A stretch of 64,000 nucleotides of DNA, from the NCBI GenBank assembly GCA_903913285.1, contig CAIWKO010000034.1, forward strand, positions 52,444 through 116,443, read 5' to 3'. The stretch is from an uncultured Bacteroidales bacterium (GTDB taxonomy: Bacteria; Bacteroidota; Bacteroidia; Bacteroidales; CAIWKO01). Of this stretch, positions 42,968-52,783 are shown one piece after another; within the stretch, counting starts at the first letter, position 1, and the number at the start of each line of letters is the position of its first letter. Made by a program: the position numbers and the translations under genes. The notes beneath the pieces were generated by a model. It was given only the letters and a program-made list of their open reading frames with translations. It was not told the origin of the DNA and ran no database searches.

Positions 42968-45738
42968 AAAAAAATGATGTGCTCCTGTTAGTATCAGTTG
43001 TTCTGTACAGCTGGTTTTTCTATCATCAGTCGCTCGGGATCAACTTCTTGTTGTTTTCGGTTTCGTTGATAGGCCTTTTACTCATCCGTAACAAATCGCT
43101 GGTGAAAGACACTTCATGGTATGTTGCCGCTGCAGGCACTATTGTGTCTGCAATTTGTGTGATGCTTTACGGAACCTGGCTTGCTTTTTCGGCCAACATC
43201 GTTTCGCTGAGTTTATTGTCGGCTATGAGCATCAGCAAAGGCTCGTCGGTAATACTCGCGGGCATCTATTCGCTCTATTCCTTCTTATCATCAGTAGGGT
43301 TTATGATCGTCGATCTTATTGAACGCCGCATGCAGAAAAACAAAGCGCTCGGCAGCAAGTTCTGGATAAAACTCTCGATAGGCTTTGGCATATTCGGAGT
43401 TATTGTTCTGTTCTTCTTCCTGTATCAGCATTCAAACCCCTTGTTCATGAATCTGACGCAGAAGATCAACCTCGATTTTATTTCGTGGCCCTGGGTGCGT
43501 TTCACCTTTGTTGGCTTTTTGCTGTTATACGGCTTTTTCTATCACCGCAATTTCCCGGCTTGGCATCGCTGGGATGTGAACATTCCGCCCCAACTCGATG
43601 CACAGAAAACACTCGAACGCGGCAACACCCTCTTCGGAAAAAAAGTAAACAGCAACATCGAACAGGTTTCGGGAGTTATTTTGCTGGCCCTGCTCAATGT
43701 TTTACTGTTGGTTGTGAATGTGCTCGATATTATTTATCTATGGATAACCAATCAGATACCCGAAGGTATGACCTTATCGGAATATCTGCATCAGGGCACC
43801 GGAACGCTGGTGGTGGCCATCATCCTTGCCATACTGGTAATTCTGTTCTTCTTCCGCGGCTTTCTGAACTTTTCCGAAAAGAACAAATCCATTAAATGGC
43901 TTGCCTTTGCCTGGATACTGCAAAATGCTTTTGTCATTATCTCTACAGGCTACCGCAACCTGCTCTACGTGAGCGAATACAGCCTCACTTACAAACGTCT
44001 CGGCATCTACATTTGGCTGGTGCTCACTTTCGTGGGACTGATTACAACCATCATTAAAATAAACCGCAAAAAAACCAATCTCTATTTGTTCAAAGCCAAT
44101 GGTTGGTCGTTCTATCTGGTGCTGGTGCTGTTCGCCTGTCTCAACTGGGATCTGGTCATCACCAAATTCAACATCAGCCAGTCGAAAACCGTCGATAAGA
44201 ACTACCTCGTTGAACTCAATTCGCCTGCCAACCTCCCCGATCTGCTAACCTTCCCGGTCGACGAATCGGATTTTTCGAAAGACCAGGCCACTGAAGATTC
44301 GTATTCGGGACGCGAATATTACGACAAACTGTTCTATCGCGGCAACTACACCGCCAAGCTGCACAAAAGACTTTACGACTTTTTGAACAGCCGCGACGGC
44401 GTGGGCTGGCAATCGTGGAACCGTTCGGCCTACAACACCGAAAAAGAGATCTACACACTCTTCGATGCCGGAAAAATTTCGAAGCTATTGCTGAGAGAGC
44501 AAAACATCAAAACGCTGGATGCTTTGCGCAAACTCAGGAACATTTCGTATCTGGATGTTTCGGGCAACCAGATAAAAGACTACACCGGCCTGGCTTCGTT
44601 CGACAAGCTTAACTATCTGAACGCATCCACCACCAACATCACCAATTTAGACAGTCTGCCTGCCCTCCCCAAACTCAAAACCCTCGATCTGTCGCTTAAC
44701 CAGATCAACGATTTCACTACCGTTAAAAACATGAGCGGACTCGAAGATCTCAATATTTCTGCCAATGCAGGCATCATCGATATCAAACCCCTTTATGCAA
44801 TCAAAAGCCTGAAGAAACTCGACATCTCGAAGAACGAGATCAAAAATATCGGTGGCATAGCCAGCCTCAATGCTTTGCGTTCGCTCAACATCGGAGGCAT
44901 GAAAAGCTCCAACACCCTGCGCAGCCTGCCCGTATTGCCCCAACTGGAAGAGATCGACCTTTCGTCGAACAACTTCAAGTTCGACGATCTGAACCTGCTG
45001 AGCAAATTCAAAGATTTCAAGAGCCTGCGCTCCATCAACCTTTCGGGCAACTACATGAGCAACCTCTATCTGCTCACCACAGTGCAGAACAAAGCCATCA
45101 ACTTCTTCTTCAGTTTCGAAACCGAAAGGAATATTGAACCTATTTTCACTCATCTGGAAACCCTCAACCTGTCGACCAACTCCATACGCGAAATTGATGC
45201 CCTGCGCTATTATCCGCACCTGAAAAGTCTCGACCTGTCGAACAACGACCTCGAATACATCAGCATGTTGGGAAATATGAAAGACCTGGAATATCTCAAC
45301 CTCAGCAATACGCATATCATGGTTTACGATACGCTCAGGGAGTTGAGGAACCTTAAAGAACTCATCATCTCGTCCAACCTGCTCACCGATATTTCGGGTG
45401 TAGGTTCCATTCCCAATCTCGAAAACCTTGATGTTTCGAACAACCAGCTGGTGAACATCGATCGACTTGGAAAATGCGTCAATCTGAAAGTTTTAAAGAT
45501 CAACAACAATCAGATTAGCGATTTCAGTGCATTGCTTTCGCTCAAAAAGCTGGAAGTGCTCGACATCACCAACAACCCCGTGAGCGACTATTCGGTGCTG
45601 TATAAAATGAAACAGCTCAAAGAACTGCACGTTTCGAGCATCAGCCTCGATGTATACAACCAACTGAAAGAAAACTTGCCCAATACCCGCATCAGGGCAC
45701 AGTATATTTATAAAGGAAGTTTGGGTTTAGCATCTTAA
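42964..45738 (+). CDS. DUF4173-like membrane protein fused to leucine-rich repeats
   Basis: A 924-residue fusion. Residues 1-400 contain about eleven membrane segments and end with WSFYLVLVLFACLNWDLVI; the stretch SEYSLTYKRLGIYIWLVLTF is typical of the DUF4173/DUF4153 family. Residues 400-500 are a soluble linker. From about residue 505 to 905 there are some 16 leucine-rich repeats of about 22 residues with the SDS22/internalin pattern LxxLxxLDxSxNxIxD (for example YLDVSGNQIKDYTGL and TLDLSLNQINDFTTV). The LRR part should be a protein-binding surface. I know no characterised protein with this exact pairing. Confidence 0.85.
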   Translation: MKKNDVLLLVSVVLYSWFFYHQSLGINFLLFSVSLIGLLLIRNKSLVKDTSWYVAAAGTIVSAICVMLYGTWLAFSANIVSLSLLSAMSISKGSSVILAGIYSLYSFLSSVGFMIVDLIERRMQKNKALGSKFWIKLSIGFGIFGVIVLFFFLYQHSNPLFMNLTQKINLDFISWPWVRFTFVGFLLLYGFFYHRNFPAWHRWDVNIPPQLDAQKTLERGNTLFGKKVNSNIEQVSGVILLALLNVLLLVVNVLDIIYLWITNQIPEGMTLSEYLHQGTGTLVVAIILAILVILFFFRGFLNFSEKNKSIKWLAFAWILQNAFVIISTGYRNLLYVSEYSLTYKRLGIYIWLVLTFVGLITTIIKINRKKTNLYLFKANGWSFYLVLVLFACLNWDLVITKFNISQSKTVDKNYLVELNSPANLPDLLTFPVDESDFSKDQATEDSYSGREYYDKLFYRGNYTAKLHKRLYDFLNSRDGVGWQSWNRSAYNTEKEIYTLFDAGKISKLLLREQNIKTLDALRKLRNISYLDVSGNQIKDYTGLASFDKLNYLNASTTNITNLDSLPALPKLKTLDLSLNQINDFTTVKNMSGLEDLNISANAGIIDIKPLYAIKSLKKLDISKNEIKNIGGIASLNALRSLNIGGMKSSNTLRSLPVLPQLEEIDLSSNNFKFDDLNLLSKFKDFKSLRSINLSGNYMSNLYLLTTVQNKAINFFFSFETERNIEPIFTHLETLNLSTNSIREIDALRYYPHLKSLDLSNNDLEYISMLGNMKDLEYLNLSNTHIMVYDTLRELRNLKELIISSNLLTDISGVGSIPNLENLDVSNNQLVNIDRLGKCVNLKVLKINNNQISDFSALLSLKKLEVLDITNNPVSDYSVLYKMKQLKELHVSSISLDVYNQLKENLPNTRIRAQYIYKGSLGLAS

Positions 45739-45750
45739 ATTAGCAGTGCC

Positions 45751-46185
45751 ATGAAAATAAATCTTTTCAAAGTTTTGTTGTTCACCTTTTTGAAGGTGAT
45801 CATAACTACCACGGTAGTCTATTTTTTGCTGGTGCTGGTGTTTCACGATTCTATGCATATACTGCATCGAGGCGAAGAATTCACCCTGATGACCTTCGGC
45901 GAAATAAGCGGCATAGTGTTTTTTGCCATACTGTATATGGTTTCCTACTTTTTGCCTTTGTTCTATATCTGCAAAAAAACCATTGCCGAAGAACAGCCCG
46001 CCCAGTTGTTTTGGCGTTTCATGCCTTTGGTAACGCTCATCACCGCGGTGCTGGCGTTTTTCGTGTTCCTGATCGGGCTGGCTTCGGTTGAAATAAGCGG
46101 CGAAGTGTGGATCAATTTCTGGCTGATATTCACCCTGTCGTATTCGGGTTTGATCGCCTTCGTGTATCAGGTGAAACAGGCATGA
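45751..46185 (+). CDS. membrane protein with four predicted segments (144 aa)
   Basis: Hydrophobic segments lie at about 10-30, 48-70, 85-108 and 118-138. A short charged loop (ICKKTIAEEQPAQLFW) separates the middle two. No family was recognised. It starts 12 nt after the LRR protein, and its stop codon overlaps the next start as ATGA, so it belongs to the same operon. Confidence 0.7.
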   Translation: MKINLFKVLLFTFLKVIITTTVVYFLLVLVFHDSMHILHRGEEFTLMTFGEISGIVFFAILYMVSYFLPLFYICKKTIAEEQPAQLFWRFMPLVTLITAVLAFFVFLIGLASVEISGEVWINFWLIFTLSYSGLIAFVYQVKQA

Positions 46186-46886
46186 AACTCTCTGCCCCTG
46201 CAAAAACTATACTGCTGGTCGCCCTGTTCGCGGTGGCCATGGGATATCTGGAGAGCGCGGTGGTTGTATACATACGCGCACTCTACTATCCCGAAGGCTT
46301 TGCGTTCCCGATGAAGGTGATCAGCAACAGTATCATGATAACCGAATTCTGGCGCGAAGCAGCCACCATCGTCATGCTGCTGGGCGTGGGAATATTGGCG
46401 GGCAAGAGCGCCATCACACGGTTTGCGTATTTTTTGCTGGCTTTTGCCGTTTGGGATATCTTCTATTATGTGTTTCTGTGGGTGCTTATCGGCTGGCCGT
46501 CGTCGCTTATGACGTGGGATGTATTGTTTTTTATACCCACCACCTGGGTGGGCCCCGTGCTGGCGCCCGTGGTGAATTCGCTTACCATGATTGCGCTGGC
46601 GCTTGTTATTGTTTTCAGGGCCGATGCAAAGCATCGCATCCGCACGGGATGGCTGGTGTGGACCTTGCTGGGGGCAGGTTCGCTGGTGATATTATATGCC
46701 TACACCGAAGAGTATTCGCGTTTTATGTTGCAGCACTACACCTGGGGACAACTGCTGAGCAACGGCAACCAGAAAGAATTGCTCGAATACGCCACATCAT
46801 ATATACCTCAGCATTTCAAATGGTGGGTTTTTGCTGTGGGCGAAGCGATGCATTTGGCGGCAGTGGGGAGGTTGTTGGCTGTTTAG
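46182..46886 (+). CDS. polytopic membrane protein, last gene of the operon (234 aa)
   Basis: I start at the ATG at 46182, which overlaps the previous stop codon (ATGA); the ORF-track start lies inside the preceding gene. About six or seven membrane segments are visible (ILLVALFAVAMGYLESAVVV, FAYFLLAFAVWDIFYYVFLW and others), with conserved-looking YLESAVVVYIRALYYPEG near the start and HFKWWVFAVGEAMHL at the end. The function is unknown. No terminator was found before the convergent gene. Confidence 0.75.
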   Translation: MKLSAPAKTILLVALFAVAMGYLESAVVVYIRALYYPEGFAFPMKVISNSIMITEFWREAATIVMLLGVGILAGKSAITRFAYFLLAFAVWDIFYYVFLWVLIGWPSSLMTWDVLFFIPTTWVGPVLAPVVNSLTMIALALVIVFRADAKHRIRTGWLVWTLLGAGSLVILYAYTEEYSRFMLQHYTWGQLLSNGNQKELLEYATSYIPQHFKWWVFAVGEAMHLAAVGRLLAV

Positions 46887-46927
46887 GGGTTTAGGGGATT
46901 CAGAGCCTGCCACCGAACTGGAACAGG

Positions 46928-48130
46928 TTATTTTCTTTTGAATAGTATTGCCTTTGCGAATCGAAAGCCTATTCTAAATCCTATTTGTCCCGCTAAGGAA
47001 AAACCTCCTCCTTTGAATGTCAGCGGAGGACCATAAGTGTCAGTTTTCGTTCCGTAATAATGAAAATACGTATTTTCAATGGTCCTGCTCACAGTTCCGC
47101 CCCTATACATGAAACCAAAAGAAACAAAAGCATCGAACAGGAATCTTTTTATTTGTGGAGTTTGCACACCAAATATGGCATTGAGCTGAATGGATGCACT
47201 TTTTTCACTTTGATAGGCATAATATGCCCTGTAGTAATCATCGCTGCCATCATCACCCATAAAGATCCATTTGTCATGATAGTTATAATAGCGAAAGCCA
47301 AGTTGCGGACCTACATATATATTCTTGTTTTTCGTAATAAAGAACTTGGGGATAACTTCCAAACCGAAACCTTTGCGGTTATAATAAGAATGATCGAACC
47401 AAAACTGATTATCTGATTTCAACAGGCCAAATTGGGCAAAAGCGCGATCATAGCCGCCTGAATTGGCATCGGGTCGTGTATATAAGACACCGCCACCCAC
47501 ATCAATACAAAAACTGCGTTTAACAGGCAGTTCAATACTCAGATTGATCTCGTTGATAAGGTCTCTCACCAGATCGGTTTTTATACCATAATGCAGCGGG
47601 CAGGTATCGAGTGCTGCAAATCTCTCTATCCTGCGTTGTTTTTTTCTTTGCAGATGGGCTGTGAATCGTTCGGAAGAAAGTTTATTGAAGAAAGGACCAC
47701 GAAGTTGTTGAGGCTTGGCTGAATAGGATATTGTTTTAAGTAAAATACGAAAGTCGTAATAGCTCATAATGTTAAACCGGCCACTGCTGTCAATTATCAC
47801 CGGGATGGCTCTTTGAAACTGAGTGGGGAAAAAACCGGGGGCGGAAGGCGACAGGTCGAGCCCCACGATATTGGAAGTATACACCCGTGTTGCGTCGAGC
47901 ACTAGGTAGCGGGAATTGATGCCGCGGATCACCGACCTGTGTATGACATTTTGTGTGTCGGACCATTTTACCGTACTTTTTGTTTTAAAAGGGATATATT
48001 GCTTAGTCATCCCGTTCAGAAATCCAATATCAAGCTTAAACACAACTATGGTATCGGACAGCCTGAAATGCTGGGCGGATACCAAACTGCCCATCAACAA
48101 TACCGCTATAAAGAGAATATTTTTTTTCAA
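46928..48130 (-). CDS. exported protein of unknown function (400 aa)
   Basis: A signal peptide (MKKNILFIAVLLMGSLVSAQ) is followed by a domain of about 130 residues (FKTKSTVKWSDTQNVIHRS; ATRVYTSNIVGLDLSPSAPG). The C-terminal half has strand-rich, aromatic segments (SFCIDVGGGVLYTRPDAN, YVGPQLGFRYYNYHDKW, SLAGQIGFRIGFRFAKAI) that fit an outer-membrane beta-barrel. No family was recognised. Convergent with the operon at 41.8-46.9 kb. Confidence 0.65.
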   Translation of the reverse strand: MKKNILFIAVLLMGSLVSAQHFRLSDTIVVFKLDIGFLNGMTKQYIPFKTKSTVKWSDTQNVIHRSVIRGINSRYLVLDATRVYTSNIVGLDLSPSAPGFFPTQFQRAIPVIIDSSGRFNIMSYYDFRILLKTISYSAKPQQLRGPFFNKLSSERFTAHLQRKKQRRIERFAALDTCPLHYGIKTDLVRDLINEINLSIELPVKRSFCIDVGGGVLYTRPDANSGGYDRAFAQFGLLKSDNQFWFDHSYYNRKGFGLEVIPKFFITKNKNIYVGPQLGFRYYNYHDKWIFMGDDGSDDYYRAYYAYQSEKSASIQLNAIFGVQTPQIKRFLFDAFVSFGFMYRGGTVSRTIENTYFHYYGTKTDTYGPPLTFKGGGFSLAGQIGFRIGFRFAKAILFKRK

Positions 48131-48324
48131 ATTATCCTTTCTTTCCTCAAAATTACAAATTAATCATACACAAAAAATTCTTCCATCTTTCCATTTCAAC
48201 TTTAGGCACTTCCTTTCTCTCCACCTTTCCATCCCTCCCTGCCCGAATGAATCGTTCAGGCGGGCATTTTTCCATTCTGAATTCTTACTTCTGAATTCTG
48301 AATTCCCATTATATCATTTTCAAA
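48131..48324. repeat. spacer with REP-like palindrome, copy 2
   Basis: The spacer holds AACTTTAGGCAC at 48198-48209 and the palindrome GCCCGAATGAA-TCG-TTCAGGCGGGC at 48241-48265, matching the pair at 339-378. Short direct repeats of TTCTGAATTC follow (about 48276-48306). No gene was seen. Confidence 0.65.
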
Positions 48325-49233
48325 TTAAATTTCTTCCCCTTTTTTCCGCATCCCTATCACCAGGCGTTCAACGCGCCTGTCATCCACCTTAATAATATAA
48401 TTTTCAATGCTTTCATAAAAGTCATTTTCTGCCGTCAGCGTCCAGGGTCCGTTCTGCATACTATAACCCCTTATATAGCCTCTCTTGTTGCTATACATAA
48501 GCTTGCTTTCGTCTCCGAATTCTATCCTGCACTTTACATTGCTTACAGGCATATCAAAACCGGCTTCCGTAAATTTGCAGATAAACGAGATCCTGCGTCT
48601 GCCTTTATACTTCCCTATCTTGCTTTCCGACATCCAGTTGTCTGCCAGTTGCGGTAAATATGAAACCACCAGTTTGCGCATCATCTCCTTATCCACTTTC
48701 AGCTTTTCAATGATCTGTGGTATCATTTCGGTCCCTTCCGTTTTGCGTTCTTTTATCAGGCTGGTTGGCAGCGTCAGCATATCCGAAAAATTCTGTATAA
48801 CATACTCCATATCCGCAATATCCGCATCCGTAATTTCTGTCAATATGCCTTTGTTAGCCTCCATAAGAGCTTTCAGGTTGGTGGCCCTCGAAACTGCCAG
48901 TTTATCTGCTGCCTGTGCTATATACGAAATGGTTTTTTTCAATCCCGTTGCCAGTTTCATTTCCTCCAGCAAATTCGCCTGCACCCATGCCCTTTGGGCA
49001 TACTTAAAGATAGTAGAGGCCAATATTTTCTTCACGATCTTTTTCTCTGCAGTAATAGCTTTAGTTCCTCTCACTTGTTTCAAAATGGCTGCTTCCAGCT
49101 CGCCCATGTGTTCGTCAAATTTCACTTTGGTCGCAGCAAACAAACTAACAGAGTTCAGCTCAACGCTGTGCTTAACAATAAACATCCGTATCCTGTCAAA
49201 AGAATTGAAATGCATGATTTCCCTATTGTTCAT
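48325..49233 (-). CDS. hypothetical protein (302 aa)
   Basis: The first 200 residues are helical and charged (KKTISYIAQAADKLAVSRAT, IIEKLKVDKEMMRKLVVSY), and the last 90 residues look like a small beta-sandwich (CRIEFGDESKLMYSNKRGYI, NGPWTLTAENDFYESI). It has no signal peptide. I do not recognise it. The gene borders the 21-bp repeat array, which lies just upstream of its start, so the array might affect its expression. Confidence 0.65.
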   Translation of the reverse strand: MNNREIMHFNSFDRIRMFIVKHSVELNSVSLFAATKVKFDEHMGELEAAILKQVRGTKAITAEKKIVKKILASTIFKYAQRAWVQANLLEEMKLATGLKKTISYIAQAADKLAVSRATNLKALMEANKGILTEITDADIADMEYVIQNFSDMLTLPTSLIKERKTEGTEMIPQIIEKLKVDKEMMRKLVVSYLPQLADNWMSESKIGKYKGRRRISFICKFTEAGFDMPVSNVKCRIEFGDESKLMYSNKRGYIRGYSMQNGPWTLTAENDFYESIENYIIKVDDRRVERLVIGMRKKGEEI

Positions 49234-50141
49234 AACATCAAAAATTTTAATTCATAAACAAACCACACCTTCAAGGTGTAAAAGTTTTATAAAAACTATA
49301 GCATCTCTTCAGAATGTGATTTCAAAAAAACGCATTAAAGATACGAAATTAATTTCAGATAACATTAATATCAAAGCACTTATTTCAAAAAATATTAATA
49401 CGATTGAAACTTTTTTCAGTGTCAATGTTAATAATACTGGTATCAATGTTCTAAATACAGATGTCAATATTGTTAATACAATTGTCAATATCTATAATTG
49501 AAGTGTCAATATCGTAAATAGTAGTGTCAATATTCAAATTGGCATTGTCAATTTCCGAAATTAAAGTAACAATATTAAAAATAAAGGTGTCACTGTTCTA
49601 AATATGAGTGTCAATATCGTAAATCATAGTGTCAATGTTCTAAATTGAACTGTCGATATTCAAAATACAGCAACCATCGTTCAAAAAACTCCATTCGAAT
49701 TGCAAAACAAGCCGATCATAGCCTAAAACATCAAAAAGATAATGCTTAACAGAGTAAATACTTTCCAAAACCAATGTCAACTAAAAGCAAACACATCATT
49801 GATAGTGTAAATTCCCGCTTCCGATTTCTTCACCGGCTTTGCCATCTCCCTTTTTTTCTTATCAATGGTCAATAAAACCAAACCCGATTCGCTTTTCAAT
49901 GAATTCATATAAAATCTCCTCAAAGCTACCGTCAATAATTGCAGTCAGTCTATGCTCTTATTTACATTTCATTATTCACCAAAAAGATTTGAGTTTGAAA
50001 TTATTTTGTAATTTTGAGGGAGAAACTAACAAAAAATATTAGGATTTTGTTGTAAAAAAATATTTTTTTGTTAATTTTTTGTATATTTACATCCGTAAAT
50101 CATACACTGCGTTTCTTTTTTATTCATCTAAAACCCGTATC
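49234..50141. other. 908-nt A/T-rich intergenic region
   Basis: No supported gene. Twelve clear 21-bp repeats (49419-49670) and more worn copies from about 49350 fill the left half. The right half is unremarkable A/T-rich DNA leading to the gene at 50142. The + strand ORFs 48485..49501 and 49839..50042 have no support. Confidence 0.7.
49419..49670. repeat. twelve tandem 21-bp repeats
   Basis: Twelve units start every 21 nt from 49419 to 49650, with consensus close to GTGTCAATATTNTAAATNNNA. The first eight positions are best kept. Frame-preserving length makes a heptapeptide pattern in every frame, but stop codons recur, so it is not coding now. The spacing equals two DNA helical turns, which would place each unit on the same face. 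Confidence 0.9.
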
Positions 50142-50879
50142 ATGAAAAAAATCCTTACAACCGGTATTATTGCGATAAGCTATCTGTTATTCGCTTTCAC
50201 CCTGCATGCCCAGCCTTTAAAACCAAAAATTGTTTTTAAGGAAGACCCCCTGACACATAATGTACATATTGCGTCCGACGGCGAATTTTATTACACCATT
50301 AACGGAGGCAGAGCAAACAAAGGGCAAATTCAAAAGTTTTCGTTTTCCGGACGTTTGCTCGATACCTACGAGTTTTTACTCGACATGCGCTCCATCATGT
50401 ATAGCCAGAAAGAGAAATTGTTTTATGTGTGCACCTACGAAAAGAAAATATACCGTATCAACGACCTGAAAACAGGACGCTACGAAATCGTAACGGGCGA
50501 TATGTACGACAACGAGCAGGCAAATCTGGCCATGAGCCCCGACGGCAAAAACATTTATTATTTCTCCGACGGCACCCTCAAAACATTTAAGTTTCCAAAA
50601 GGAAAACTCTCCAAAACCATCACGGGCCTCGATTGCGGCAAAGAATTCACTTCGGGCAACAGTTGTGTGGCCACCGACGGAAAATATATCTATACATTTA
50701 ACGGCGATTATAAAATGATATTTGCCTACGATTCAAAAGGCAACAAAGTAAAAACCTTTGAGATCAGTGATGGCTCCTACGGATTTTCGCTTTCCTGTGC
50801 CAACGGTTTGGTGTTTGTATCTGATGACGGCAACTACGAAACCGGAACCTGGTATGGATATGACCTGTGGGCGAAATAA
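50142..50879 (+). CDS. exported beta-propeller-like protein (245 aa)
   Basis: Starting at the ATG at 50142 gives a signal peptide (LTTGIIAISYLLFAFTLHAQ). The mature part repeats propeller-blade-like strands (VHIASDGEFYYTINGG, LFYVCTYEKKIYRINDL, LAMSPDGKNIYYFSDG, CVATDGKYIYTFNGD), about five or six blades. It is likely periplasmic or surface-exposed; no ligand is predicted. A clear terminator follows at 50902-50929. Confidence 0.72.
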   Translation: MKKILTTGIIAISYLLFAFTLHAQPLKPKIVFKEDPLTHNVHIASDGEFYYTINGGRANKGQIQKFSFSGRLLDTYEFLLDMRSIMYSQKEKLFYVCTYEKKIYRINDLKTGRYEIVTGDMYDNEQANLAMSPDGKNIYYFSDGTLKTFKFPKGKLSKTITGLDCGKEFTSGNSCVATDGKYIYTFNGDYKMIFAYDSKGNKVKTFEISDGSYGFSLSCANGLVFVSDDGNYETGTWYGYDLWAK

Positions 50880-50901
50880 AACGAGATAAAATTAGTTCAA
50901 A

Positions 50902-50929
50902 AAAAGGGCGGCCATCGGTCGCCCTTTTT
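50902..50929 (+). terminator. rho-independent terminator
   Basis: AAAGGGCG and CGCCCTTT pair around a partly paired GCCATCGGT, followed by T-rich sequence. Confidence 0.8.
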
Positions 50930-51084
50930 ATGTAACTTTTTTCTTTTAACCTTTTGTAATGTTATCATAAACACTTTGTTTTCGTTTGTTGAAAGGTAAA
51001 ATTTTCTGCAGTTTACTTGTAAAGAATTGTGAACAAACAAAATTCCCTTACTCATCAAACCAAACTGCCCTTTCAAAATATCAA

Positions 51085-52014
51085 TTAATTTCCCTCTTCG
51101 TCTTCTTCAACTTTATCAAACTTCACATAATTGACTATCAAAAAAAAGCAAAACACCACAAATAAGCAAATGCCGGTCGAATATTTCATAAGGTTCATAT
51201 CCGTCTCATAAAGCTCTGCCAGCGTGCCTGTTTTTTTTACCAGAACAGTGGGATGCACGCTTTTGTCGAACGCCCGGTTTCGGCTCCAGGCTTCGTTAAA
51301 ACAACTGGCATCACCGGAGTTTTGTTGTTTTTCAAAATGGTCGAACGTGTAAAAATCATAGTTCTCGTAATCAGCAATACATTGCCTGTTAAATTTTTCG
51401 ATAAGCGCGGGCTGGTCTTTTCTATACATCAAACTATTGCTCATTTCGGTCCCAAACCGAATTCCATAGTCCACCACGGCAGGGCGGCCGCAATCGGTTT
51501 TATTATCGAACAGGGGCGCCAGCATAAAGTTCGATACATTCAAAGTGGTTCCGTTCTTGCCCGAAGTGTGCTTTTCGCGAATCGTATACACTCGTGTAGT
51601 ATCCACAAAAAAGTTTTTAATTCTGAAAAACCGTTCGTGCGGATAATTCACCACATCCGTGGCATATTCAACGGTGATAATGCTAAAACTGATATCACGG
51701 AAATACGATTGAGAAAAGACAACAGGGATTGTAATCGAAAATGGGATAGAAAACCACAATGCCACCGAAGAAACTTTTGGTGCCCAGTTGAGTTTTTTCA
51801 CCACAGGGCGAAAAACAAAGTATGTGATGGGCAGACACAGTAGTAACGGACCAATAAAGGCGATAAATTCGCTGTTCACCTCAATGATTTGGGTTTTAGT
51901 GATAAGCAGCCAGTTGATGAATGTATAGCTGCAAAAAAACAACACGAAAACCACGATAAATGTGGTGATGAATCGCGGAAAAGGGTTTTTGAAGAAAGAA
52001 AGTAGTCTATTCAT
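51085..52014 (-). CDS. membrane protein of unknown function (309 aa)
   Basis: Three N-terminal hydrophobic segments (FITTFIVVFVLFFCSYTFINW, FIAFIGPLLLCLPITYFVF, VALWFSIPFSITIPVVF) are followed by a soluble domain of about 150 residues containing three cysteines, and then a C-terminal membrane helix (YSTGICLFVVFCFFLIVNYV) with an acidic tail. No family was recognised. Divergent from rdgB. Confidence 0.65.
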   Translation of the reverse strand: MNRLLSFFKNPFPRFITTFIVVFVLFFCSYTFINWLLITKTQIIEVNSEFIAFIGPLLLCLPITYFVFRPVVKKLNWAPKVSSVALWFSIPFSITIPVVFSQSYFRDISFSIITVEYATDVVNYPHERFFRIKNFFVDTTRVYTIREKHTSGKNGTTLNVSNFMLAPLFDNKTDCGRPAVVDYGIRFGTEMSNSLMYRKDQPALIEKFNRQCIADYENYDFYTFDHFEKQQNSGDASCFNEAWSRNRAFDKSVHPTVLVKKTGTLAELYETDMNLMKYSTGICLFVVFCFFLIVNYVKFDKVEEDEEGN

Positions 52015-52168
52015 AATTCATGAAATTGGTCAGAATAAAAGAAAAAAGAAAACTTTACGATTCAAAGTTAAATTAAAATCTAAAGGGAAATAATTTCATG
52101 CATGAAATTTAAACTATTCTGAATTATAGGGTATCGTTTCCTGCCTCATTTATCAATAAAAATAATTG

Positions 52169-52176
52169 TACTTTTG
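52169..52176 (+). promoter_or_regulatory. -7 box TACTTTTG
   Basis: Exact TAnnTTTG, 16 nt before the ATG at 52193; it excludes the ORF-track start at 52166. Confidence 0.55.
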
Positions 52177-52192
52177 TTCAAAAAAAACACAA

Positions 52193-52783
52193 ATGGAACT
52201 TGTTTTTGCAACCAACAACCTTCACAAACTGTCCGAAATACGCCATATTTTACAAAATATTAATATCCAAATTCTGAGTTTAAAAGATATCGCTTGTTTC
52301 GACGAAATTCCCGAAACCGCGCCCACTCTTGAGGGAAATGCATTGCAAAAAGCGCATTATATATACGATAAATTCGGGCGCAACTGTTTTGCCGACGACA
52401 CCGGTTTGGAAGTTGATGCACTCAACGGCGCACCGGGTGTTTATTCTGCCCGCTATGCCGGCGAAGGCTGCAATTTTGATGATAACATCAACAAACTGCT
52501 GCTCGAACTGGGACAAACCACCAACCGCGAAGCCTGTTTCAAAACCGTTATTGCCTTAATTATCGATGGCAAAGAATATCTTTTCCACGGCGAGGTTTCG
52601 GGCAAAATATTAACGGAACGAAAAGGCGCCGAAGGTTTCGGCTACGACCCGGTTTTCTTGCCCGATGGCCACAACAAAACCTTTGCCGAAATGGATGCAG
52701 CCACTAAAAATGCCTTAAGCCACCGATACAAGGCAACACAACAATTGTTGCAGTTTTTAAAACATCAAAATCAAGTGAAATGA
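52193..52783 (+). CDS. rdgB: RdgB/HAM1 non-canonical purine NTP pyrophosphatase
   Basis: A 196-residue house-cleaning enzyme that hydrolyses dITP, XTP and ITP to monophosphates. Family motifs are [15 protein letters not shown] at the start, the catalytic [25 protein letters not shown], and [11 protein letters not shown] with [10 protein letters not shown] near the end. I start at the ATG at 52193, right after the -7 box. The stop overlaps the purD start (ATGA), so the two are translationally coupled. Confidence 0.95.
   Translation: MELVFATNNLHKLSEIRHILQNINIQILSLKDIACFDEIPETAPTLEGNALQKAHYIYDKFGRNCFADDTGLEVDALNGAPGVYSARYAGEGCNFDDNINKLLLELGQTTNREACFKTVIALIIDGKEYLFHGEVSGKILTERKGAEGFGYDPVFLPDGHNKTFAEMDAATKNALSHRYKATQQLLQFLKHQNQVK

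Noticed and set aside
44647-45315. 222-residue minus-strand ORF
   Set aside because: Antisense to the LRR repeats; its periodic composition mirrors the repeats.
48485-49501. 338-residue + strand ORF over the 21-bp array
   Set aside because: Most of it is antisense to the 302-residue gene; its tail is translated repeat, and the frame stops inside the array.
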